A stretch of 64,000 bases of DNA, from positions 9,392 through 73,391 of the forward strand of contig CAZNJB010000017.1 of the NCBI GenBank assembly GCA_964573255.1. Direction: 5' to 3'. Position numbers and translations under genes: made by a program. Under the pieces are notes generated by a model. It ran no database searches and was not told where the DNA came from. It worked only from the letters and a program-made list of their open reading frames with translations. Of this stretch, positions 53,866 to 60,390 are shown piece by piece. Positions within the stretch are counted from its first letter, which is position 1, and each line of letters starts with the position of its first letter. Source of the DNA: CAYNUJ01 sp964573255 (lineage in GTDB: Bacteria > Bacteroidota > Ignavibacteria > Ignavibacteriales > Melioribacteraceae).

Positions 53866-54402
53866 TTATATATTTTTTATCAATTCTTTTATTTCCTCTT
53901 CCGGATAAATAGAGAACCAAAAGATTAACCCTTCATATTTTGCAATCATTTTTATTGCATCAATCGAAGGATCTTCTGATTTTTCCTTTGCATAAGCATT
54001 TTCAAGGATTCTTTTTAGTCTTGTGTATGTTTCTCTAACTGTTTCTTTAAACTTTGGATATATGTGATAGGCTTCAAAAAACATTATAAAATAACTTGAC
54101 ATTCCTTTGTCGGTTAACTTCATTATTTCAGGCACAAATCGAAAATAAAATTCCTTTATACGAAGCTCAATTTCTTGTACATTCATATTCCGGGTATCAG
54201 TCCAATCGATTTGTTCATAATACGAAATAAAATAGGTGTCAATGACATTTTTATATATATCTTCTTTGCTTTTAAAATAATGATAAAATGCACCTTTTGA
54301 TAATTTGGTTGCATTTACTAAATCAGACATTGAACAGTTACTGAACCCCTTAATAAGGAATATTTTAAAGGCTGTTTCTATAATTCTATCTTTTGTTTCC
54401 AT
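53866..54402 (-). CDS. TetR-family transcriptional regulator
   Basis: A 178-residue repressor. The N-terminal DNA-binding domain is ETAFKIFLIKGFSNCSMSDL, then LSKGAFYHYFKSKEDIYKN; the ligand domain follows, with aromatic residues for a hydrophobic ligand. It abuts the DUF2269-like gene without a gap. A TetR-type operator (ACCGAC..GTTCGGT-like) lies 27 bases before the first gene of the operon, so autoregulation is expected. Ligand unknown. Confidence 0.92.
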   Translation of the reverse strand: METKDRIIETAFKIFLIKGFSNCSMSDLVNATKLSKGAFYHYFKSKEDIYKNVIDTYFISYYEQIDWTDTRNMNVQEIELRIKEFYFRFVPEIMKLTDKGMSSYFIMFFEAYHIYPKFKETVRETYTRLKRILENAYAKEKSEDPSIDAIKMIAKYEGLIFWFSIYPEEEIKELIKNI

Positions 54403-54861
54403 TTATATCGGTTTTCTAATCATTAAATAAAGTATTGTTAATATCACAACAGATGCCAATGGTCCGAATATCAGAATATACCTGTGGGATTTTTCCATCT
54501 GTTTAATATCTTTCTTTACCGCCATTTTTTCCAAATTGTCTTCATTGTGTTTTCCTATAAAATAAATCGCAAAACAGATTGCAAATAATATCAAAGAAAT
54601 GAAAATCCATTTTGTCAATAAAGGAATATCCATAATATAGGTTAAACCAACTCCTGAAATCAAAAGTAAGACAAGTGTTGGAAATACTATTTTGGTATTG
54701 ATAAGATTAACTTGATTTATTATGATAGTGATTTCTTCCGCTTTTTTCAATTTTTTATTTTTCTTCAAATTAATTTCCATAATACCATTTGCAGTAGAAC
54801 CGCCTATCATCAAAGCGGCTGAAAGTATATGTATAAATTTTATAATTATGTACAGTTCCAT
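54403..54861 (-). CDS. DUF2269-like membrane protein
   Basis: A 152-residue protein with four hydrophobic helices. The N-terminus YIIIKFIHILSAALMIGGST with a His in the first helix and Gly-rich end is like DUF2269/CopD-type membrane proteins (FIHILSAxxWxG). The last helix is GPLASVVILTILYLMIRKP. It may bind haem or copper, but the evidence is only the one His. It sits between an epimerase-like gene and tetR in one operon. Confidence 0.75.
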   Translation of the reverse strand: MELYIIIKFIHILSAALMIGGSTANGIMEINLKKNKKLKKAEEITIIINQVNLINTKIVFPTLVLLLISGVGLTYIMDIPLLTKWIFISLILFAICFAIYFIGKHNEDNLEKMAVKKDIKQMEKSHRYILIFGPLASVVILTILYLMIRKPI

Positions 54862-54863
54862 AG

Positions 54864-55724
54864 TTAAATATTTTTTGCTTCCTGTTTATAAAAATCTTCT
54901 AATAAATCGCTTCCATATTTATCCGTATAACCATCGATTGTTATAGAAACCAGAAAAAATTCGAGTGGTCCGTAGAATTTTGACGAGGTAAAAGTCCGTA
55001 ACAGAAAAACAATAACATCTCTAATCCAAATCGGAATGTGTATAATCTTGCCTTTTATGTTTAATGCTTCAAATGCTATTTGAGCAATTTGGTTTTGCGT
55101 GTATATTTTTGGTCCGCCGGCATTTACAATTTCTTTTTTATTTTCCATACTATCGATGCAAACAATTGCCAAATCCCTACCCGATATTGGATTTAATTTA
55201 TACTCTCCAGTTCCTATTAGATAAACCTTTCCGCTTTTAGCCATTTTCAGGACTTCCTTTAAATCGCTAAAATATCCTGTCGGTCTGATGATACTGTGTT
55301 TAACACTCGATTTTTTTAATGCTTCAACAAATTTAACTTTGGCTTGAATTATTTTAAGGTTGGGAATTTTTTCAGAACCAAAAACGGAAACATATTGGAA
55401 CAACTTTACTTTGTTTGCTTCGGCGTCCTTTAATAGATTTAAATTTCCCTGATAATCGACATCCATATAAGTTAATCCGTCTTTCTGTCTTGTTATGCCA
55501 ATCGAAGTAAATACCCAATCAATTCCCTTTGTTACGTCTTTGATTGTTTCCGGCTTTGTTACTTCGCCGACAAAAAACTCGTCGACTTCAATGCTCTTAA
55601 ATTTCTCTTTTTGTGTTTCTTTACGGATTAAAACTCTAACCCAATAATTTCTTTTTTTCAATTCTTGAACAACATAGTATCCTAAATATCCCGTTGCTCC
55701 CGCTACTAAAACTTTTTTATTCAT
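54864..55724 (-). CDS. NAD(P)-binding epimerase/reductase-like SDR protein
   Basis: A 286-residue atypical short-chain dehydrogenase of the NmrA/complex-I-assembly (COG0702-like) type. The dinucleotide site is VLVAGATGYLGYYVVQEL, followed by VRVLIRKETQKEKF, DVTKGIDWVFTSIGITRQKD and the catalytic-region SIIRPTGYFSDL (no clear YxxxK). It probably reduces or binds a hydrophobic cofactor or ligand. It is the first gene of the TetR-regulated operon. Confidence 0.87.
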   Translation of the reverse strand: MNKKVLVAGATGYLGYYVVQELKKRNYWVRVLIRKETQKEKFKSIEVDEFFVGEVTKPETIKDVTKGIDWVFTSIGITRQKDGLTYMDVDYQGNLNLLKDAEANKVKLFQYVSVFGSEKIPNLKIIQAKVKFVEALKKSSVKHSIIRPTGYFSDLKEVLKMAKSGKVYLIGTGEYKLNPISGRDLAIVCIDSMENKKEIVNAGGPKIYTQNQIAQIAFEALNIKGKIIHIPIWIRDVIVFLLRTFTSSKFYGPLEFFLVSITIDGYTDKYGSDLLEDFYKQEAKNI

Positions 55725-55750
55725 TTTTTCCTCAGTTTTTAATTTGCAAA

Positions 55751-55764
55751 ACCGACCGTTCGGT
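55751..55764. promoter_or_regulatory. TetR-type operator before the epimerase-tetR operon
   Basis: ACCGACCGTTCGGT (55751-55764) is an imperfect palindrome with ACCGA/TCGGT arms, the sequence class bound by many TetR regulators. It lies 27 bases upstream of the first start codon of an operon that encodes a TetR protein. Confidence 0.72.
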
Positions 55765-55855
55765 ATGTAAAAATATGAAAATATTTATTTCTTCGCAATC
55801 ATTTTGAGGTATTTAAGTTTGGGGGTAGTTTTTGCTTGCAGTTAGCGGTTGGGCT

Positions 55856-56281
55856 TTATTTCTCCAGTTTCAATTCGTTAATATTTACTTTCAGTTTTAT
55901 AGTCTTGCGATTGTTATAAACTCCATATTCGACTTCAAATTCTTTCTCATATTCCTTTTTGACATTCCATTTAACAAACTTTGGATTATAAAAAGGTCCT
56001 ATTTCAAAAAGGCTTTGATTCGGTTCTTCGTCAAATTCGGAAACCGCGATTAATAAGTTATGTGAAACTTCACAACTTTCAAATCCTGCGCTGCCAGTTC
56101 CGTTGTTAATTGTATAAATTCTGACTGACAACCAATTATCACTATCTTCTCCGATCAGTTTTGAATTATTCAAGATTTTAATCAGTTGAGAATTTTCATA
56201 TTTCAATATTTTAAGTTTATTCTGTCCGAAAGACATCTGTATTAAACAAATCGTAAATATTATAATTAGTGTTGATTTCAT
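55856..56281 (-). CDS. Small secreted protein of unknown function
   Basis: A 141-residue protein with a signal peptide (1-19, ending MSFGQ). The mature part is beta-rich, with GTGSAGFESCEVSHNLLIAV and a single Cys. No family is recognised. It is transcribed leftward between the TetR operator region and copy B of the 68-bp repeat. The GC content and codon choice do not clearly differ from the neighbours. Confidence 0.65.
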   Translation of the reverse strand: MKSTLIIIFTICLIQMSFGQNKLKILKYENSQLIKILNNSKLIGEDSDNWLSVRIYTINNGTGSAGFESCEVSHNLLIAVSEFDEEPNQSLFEIGPFYNPKFVKWNVKKEYEKEFEVEYGVYNNRKTIKLKVNINELKLEK

Positions 56282-56292
56282 TTTCTAATTTT

Positions 56293-56360
56293 ATCCGATT
56301 TATTAAAAGCCGGGTGGAAAATAAATAATTAATATTTTTGAAGCAATCCGGTAGAGTGAA
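56293..56360. repeat. 68-bp direct repeat, copy B
   Basis: It pairs with 50591-50658 (63 of 68 positions identical). The starts are 5702 bases apart and the pair brackets abiE, the VOC gene, the TetR operon and a small secreted protein. The hairpin at the left end is weaker in this copy. Confidence 0.85.
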
Positions 56361-56533
56361 ATTTTCAGTAATTGTGAAAGGTTTGTTTGAGCTCCGTTTC
56401 CTGTTAATTGCGATCTATTATATTGCGCATTTTATTTTATAAAAATAATGTATCGGGTTCAATTCCGAATAAATAATTCGATAATTTTATATGAATCCAA
56501 GAGAATGATTCAAGTGTATAATACCCCAATTAA

Positions 56534-56563
56534 TTTTGTTTATAGACATAGATTGAATGTTTG
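56534..56563 (+). promoter_or_regulatory. Possible promoter of the T9SS gene
   Basis: TTTTG (56534-56538), a 17-base spacer and AATGTTTG (56556-56563) resemble the TTTG / TAnnTTTG consensus with one mismatch. The downstream box overlaps the palindrome at 56559-56578, so a protein bound there would block polymerase. Confidence 0.4.
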
Positions 56564-56578
56564 TTACGTGTAACAAAC
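56559..56578. promoter_or_regulatory. 20-base palindrome before the T9SS gene
   Basis: GTTTGTTAC (56559-56567), GT, GTAACAAAC (56570-56578): perfect 9-bp arms with a 2-base spacer. It lies immediately before the GGAGGA ribosome site and shares TTTGTTA/TAACAAA arms with the sites at 1760 and 60273. Confidence 0.5.
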
Positions 56579-56589
56579 GTGGAGGAAGA

Positions 56590-59500
56590 ATGAAAAAATT
56601 ATTACTCTATTGTACGGTAAGTTTACTATTATTTTTTACAAATACAGTTAATTCACAAATCAATTTCCAAACGCTCGGTAATTGGAATAGTATAGGTTAT
56701 CCGGATTATCTTGAATCGGAAAGAGATCAAATTGATCAAGATTTTCTCGTAAGAGTGCAAAAAACATTGCCGGAGCGTGTGAAGATTCCGGAGATTCATC
56801 CGGAGTTTTTTGGAAATGATATTCAAACTAACGTTGTTCTAACAGAAGCTGCAGATGTTTATGTTACGTTTTTAGCCGAAGGAGCTGGATACAGGAACGT
56901 TTTGGGCTTTTATACTTATCAAGCCGGTAATCCACCCCAAAGCTTCGATGACATTAAGGATAACTTGACTATTATATTTCCCAATTCTTCCAAAAAATGG
57001 AGCGGCGGAGAATTACTTCCAGGAGATAAAGTGAAAATCGGAAGATTTCCTGCTGGTACGGTTATAGGCTGGTTTCTCGCAGCTAACGGTTTCAGAAGTG
57101 GAAATGTCACTCCCGGTTATTGGCTGCTGTTTTCCGATAAAAATTTGAATCCTGAAGTGAATAATGAATTGAAGCAGCATGTACTGTTGCTGCACGATGA
57201 AGTATCCGGCAGGAATGTCCTGAGTTTTGAAGATATTCGCAGGGATTACGGTAGCTGCGACCAAGATTTCAACGATGCGATGTTTTATGTTACCTCCAAT
57301 CCTGCAAGCGCCATAGATAAAGACGGTCTTGCCGATATTGTGAACCCTGATTACATTCCGAAGAGTGATTTGTCTATTACGGAATCGGTTGACAATCCTT
57401 CGCCGAAAGATCAGGATATAATCACATTTACAGTATCGCTGACAAACAACGGACCTGATGATGCTACTAATGTAAAAGTAAAAGCAGTGGTTCCAAATGG
57501 ATTAAGATTTATCAGCTATACTGCAGGGGCTGGTACTTATGACGAAGAGAGTGGCGAATGGGAAATTCCGCAAATCAATAACGGCGCAACTATTGAATTG
57601 AAGTTGAAAGTTAAAGTTACATTGGAAGATATCAGCGAAAGCATATTTGATTTGGGAGATGCAAAAGGCTTTAATGTTTTTGTTTTGAAGGATTTAGCGC
57701 AGCCATCATCCGATACTGAAGGTAAGGTTGCTGTCGGACACGATGCCTTCCTTTCAAATTACAGTATAGGTGAAAAACTCACTGCAACATCAGATAACGA
57801 AGATGTTTTGATTGTTAACGGTAATCTAACATTCCTTAGCGGAACCGTTAGAGGAGGAAACGTAGTTTATGGCAGCGGCGCTAACTTGCCAAACGAACAG
57901 GTGACGATTTTGGATGGTTCTCTAAGAAAGGAAAAAAACGTAATTAATTTTGATAAAGCTAGGAATTACTTAAAATCCCTTTCCGTTTCCTTGAGTAATT
58001 ATCCCGTTTCCGGACAAGTACTGAATCAAAATATGGGACTTGTATTATACGGAGGCGAACCGTTTCTTAATGTGTTTAGTATCAGTGCTGCAGATTTGAA
58101 TAATTCAACAAGTATGACAATAAATGTTCCCAACGGTTCTGTTGTGCTTGTAAATATTTCCGGTAAGGAGATAGAATGGGGAGGGGCTTTAACCGTAAAC
58201 GGTACGGCAATCAGTAACGTTCTGTACAACTTCTATGAGGCACGTTCGATATTAATAGAAGGTATAGATGTAAGAGGTACAATATTGGCTCCCAAAGCAA
58301 CTATCGACTTCCCAAGCGGTGTGGTGAACGGACAAGTAATTGCCAAGACAATTATGGGAGTCGGTCAATTTAATTCAGGTGATAATAACTCGACCTATTT
58401 CGTCGGGAATTTACCCGTGAGTGATAATATTGTAAATGAAGCGGAGATTATTGAACTGGATCAAACTGATCCGGATGACGATAATAATAGTGCTGACGTA
58501 TCCCTGGTATTGAGCGGTTTCCATGATCCAAATAATACAGGTAATATTAACTGGGATTTGGTAAGCTCTCTCTCCGGCGGAGAAATTGTTTGGGTAATGA
58601 CAAAAGATAAAGACGGTTACCTGCTCAGCGGAACTTGGGGCGGAAAAATTTATCGTTCAATAGACGGTGGAGATACTTGGGTACGTATAAATAATTCGAT
58701 GAACGTTGGATATGTTTGGGACTTAGCCGTTGACGGAGATATTATTTATGCAGGTACTGAAGAAGGAGTTTACAAATCGAACGATAACGGCACTTCTTGG
58801 TCTTTAGTTGGACTCACCGGTAAAGATGTAAGAGCCTTTATTATAAAGGACCAAAGTTTATATGCCGGAGTTTGGGGACAAGGAGTTTATGTTACTAATG
58901 ATAAAGGTGAAAATTGGGTTGAATTCAACGGCGGTTTGAACCACAAAGAAGTTCAAGATCTCGCTATCGACTCAAATGGAAATCTTTTTGCGGCTACATT
59001 TGGCGGCGGTGTTTACAAACATTCCGAAAGTTCAGGTTGGCAGCAGCTAAATGTCGGTTATCCTTTTGTTTGGACTTTAGGTATTACCTCATCAGATGAG
59101 ATATACGCAGGTACATACGGAAATGGTGTAATGCGTTCTCTCAACGACGGTGTTGACTGGTATCCTGCAAATAACGCATTGCCGGCTACTCATATATACT
59201 CTATACGAGTTGATGAAAATGATAATGTGTTCATTTCTTCTTGGATGAGCGGAGTTTATGTTCTTTCCTCAACGTTAAATAAATCGGCTTCGGGAGATGT
59301 ATGGGGCTCATTGGGAATGAACGGTTTGGGAGTTAGTTCTTTGGTAGTTGATAATAATGCCGGAGTAATTTATGCCGGTACAAGCGACGGACATATTTAC
59401 CGTAACGGTAATCCCGTTAGTGCGGTAAATCCGGATAAAGATATTCTTCCGAAGGAGTTTGTTTTAGAGCAGAATTACCCGAATCCATTTAATCCGAGTA

Positions 59501-59715
59501 CAACAATAAGCTTCGCTTTACCGAAGCAATCAAATGTTAAGTTGATTGTTTATAATTCCATCGGTGAGGAAGTAGCTGTGTTGATAAATGGAATTATGCC
59601 TGCTGGTTATCACAAGGTTAATTTCAATGCAGCCGATTTAAGTTCAGGGTTATATTTCTATAAAATTATAACCGGTGATTTTATTGATGTGAAAAAGATG
59701 ATGTTGATTAAATAG
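56590..59715 (+). CDS. Large secreted multidomain protein with type IX sorting domain
   Basis: A 1041-residue exported protein; start at 56590 follows GGAGGA, and the signal peptide ends near VNSQ. Domains from N to C: DUF4114-like (about 120-230, EDIRRDYGSCDQDFNDAMFY); a DUF11-type repeat (about 258-345, SDLSITESVDNPSPKD); a choice-of-anchor A-like domain (about 350-605, GKVAVGHDAFLSNYS); then the remaining DUF11-type tail (VNEAEIIELDQTDPDDDNNS); six or so BNR/Ycf48-like propeller repeats (about 653-940, SIDGGDTW, SNDNGTSW); and a C-terminal type IX secretion signal (about 954-1041, LEQNYPNPFNPSTT). It would be attached to or released from the cell surface by the type IX system. The nesting of the anchor-A domain is unusual. 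Confidence 0.9.
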   Translation: MKKLLLYCTVSLLLFFTNTVNSQINFQTLGNWNSIGYPDYLESERDQIDQDFLVRVQKTLPERVKIPEIHPEFFGNDIQTNVVLTEAADVYVTFLAEGAGYRNVLGFYTYQAGNPPQSFDDIKDNLTIIFPNSSKKWSGGELLPGDKVKIGRFPAGTVIGWFLAANGFRSGNVTPGYWLLFSDKNLNPEVNNELKQHVLLLHDEVSGRNVLSFEDIRRDYGSCDQDFNDAMFYVTSNPASAIDKDGLADIVNPDYIPKSDLSITESVDNPSPKDQDIITFTVSLTNNGPDDATNVKVKAVVPNGLRFISYTAGAGTYDEESGEWEIPQINNGATIELKLKVKVTLEDISESIFDLGDAKGFNVFVLKDLAQPSSDTEGKVAVGHDAFLSNYSIGEKLTATSDNEDVLIVNGNLTFLSGTVRGGNVVYGSGANLPNEQVTILDGSLRKEKNVINFDKARNYLKSLSVSLSNYPVSGQVLNQNMGLVLYGGEPFLNVFSISAADLNNSTSMTINVPNGSVVLVNISGKEIEWGGALTVNGTAISNVLYNFYEARSILIEGIDVRGTILAPKATIDFPSGVVNGQVIAKTIMGVGQFNSGDNNSTYFVGNLPVSDNIVNEAEIIELDQTDPDDDNNSADVSLVLSGFHDPNNTGNINWDLVSSLSGGEIVWVMTKDKDGYLLSGTWGGKIYRSIDGGDTWVRINNSMNVGYVWDLAVDGDIIYAGTEEGVYKSNDNGTSWSLVGLTGKDVRAFIIKDQSLYAGVWGQGVYVTNDKGENWVEFNGGLNHKEVQDLAIDSNGNLFAATFGGGVYKHSESSGWQQLNVGYPFVWTLGITSSDEIYAGTYGNGVMRSLNDGVDWYPANNALPATHIYSIRVDENDNVFISSWMSGVYVLSSTLNKSASGDVWGSLGMNGLGVSSLVVDNNAGVIYAGTSDGHIYRNGNPVSAVNPDKDILPKEFVLEQNYPNPFNPSTTISFALPKQSNVKLIVYNSIGEEVAVLINGIMPAGYHKVNFNAADLSSGLYFYKIITGDFIDVKKMMLIK

Positions 59716-59745
59716 TAACCATATATAAAAAGAACAATTGGTTTT

Positions 59746-59780
59746 GCCGTTGGGCTTAAGAGTCCAACGGCTTTTTTTTT
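59746..59780 (+). terminator. Rho-independent terminator of the T9SS gene
   Basis: GCCGTTGG (59746-59753) pairs with CCAACGGC (59764-59771), followed by a nine-base T run. Confidence 0.9.
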
Positions 59781-59968
59781 GCCTATTTGAATGTGTGATA
59801 AGTGAAGACATAGCTTTTCTAAAATATTATTAAATACATTCATCTATTTTTTTACTTTTTGGGAAAATCAAAAAAACTAATTGAAGAATAAAGAGCGTAA
59901 AAGTTTTGAGTAATAGCATTCAAATTAAAGATAAAAACAAGGGTAAAAAGAACTCCGTATTTTAAAAG

Positions 59969-60061
59969 TAACTTTACTAAAGCAATTAAATTTAATTTTC
60001 TTCACTCCTTTTTGTGCAAAAATAGCCTAATTTCTAATGGATAGGATATTTAGTAAAGTTA
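59969..60061. repeat. Long-range inverted repeat with 67-base loop
   Basis: TAACTTTACTAAA (59969-59981) is exactly complementary to TTTAGTAAAGTTA (60049-60061). A third partial copy (ATTAGTAAAG) is near 60094. The pair could form a large stem-loop in RNA or mark the ends of a small element. Confidence 0.55.
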
Positions 60062-60110
60062 ATATCTATGAATATTGTGCATAAAAATGGAATATTAGTA
60101 AAGAAGGGAT

Positions 60111-60139
60111 TTGACAGTTCGATAAAAATTATTTAACTT
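60111..60139 (+). promoter_or_regulatory. Promoter-like element before the candidate small RNA
   Basis: TTGACA (60111-60116), exactly 17 bases, TAACTT (60134-60139), which also reads as TAACTTG close to the Bacteroidota downstream box. A start near 60146 is predicted. Confidence 0.45.
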
Positions 60140-60144
60140 GCAAT

Positions 60145-60208
60145 CCCTCCATAAACAACTATCCAGGCCGCTTAGGTCCGCCCTCTACCTAAGCGGCCCG
60201 CCCTTTTT
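60145..60208 (+). ncRNA. Candidate small RNA with C-rich segments
   Basis: A predicted transcript of about 64 bases: a 5' CCCTCC (60145-60150), an unstructured AT-rich stretch, then a perfect 12-bp stem (60166-60177 with 60187-60198) with loop CCGCCCTCT, and CGCCC before five T. The single-stranded C-rich parts could pair with GGAGG ribosome sites. The T run is five bases from the stem, so termination is uncertain. It could instead be a leader of the amylase gene. Confidence 0.35.
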
Positions 60209-60272
60209 AAACATCCTTATGATTAGGATTTTGTGGCAGAAAGGTTTAATGAAGAGGAGTATTTTTCCACAA

Positions 60273-60288
60273 TTTGTAAAGTTACAAA
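60273..60288. promoter_or_regulatory. Palindrome before the amylase gene
   Basis: TTTGTAA (60273-60279), AG, TTACAAA (60282-60288): a perfect 7-bp inverted repeat, 102 bases before the amylase start. It is similar to the TTTGTTA/TAACAAA elements at 1760 and 56559. Confidence 0.4.
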
Positions 60289-60390
60289 ACTGAGAAAATA
60301 GTATTAAAAAGGAATTTTCGGTTATAATATTTTCCCGGTCCTTTTTATATCTTTAAACATTAAAAATGTTAATTATATGGGAATGCTTTT

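Larger units (their letters stand above)
56282..56589. other. 308-base gene-free region before the T9SS protein
   Basis: It holds copy B of the 68-bp repeat, then AT-rich sequence, a possible promoter and a 20-base palindrome. No coding frame is supported; an in-frame ATG at 56557 lies inside the palindrome region and is not used. Confidence 0.6.
59781..60390. other. 610-base gene-free, structure-rich region
   Basis: No coding frame is supported. It carries a 13-bp long-range inverted repeat, a candidate small RNA, and a TTTGTAA-type palindrome before the amylase gene, each listed separately. Confidence 0.6.

Noticed and set aside
43812..56360. Phage or ICE integrated at tRNA-Lys
   Set aside because: No integrase, relaxase or structural gene and no second copy of the tRNA 3' end in the window.
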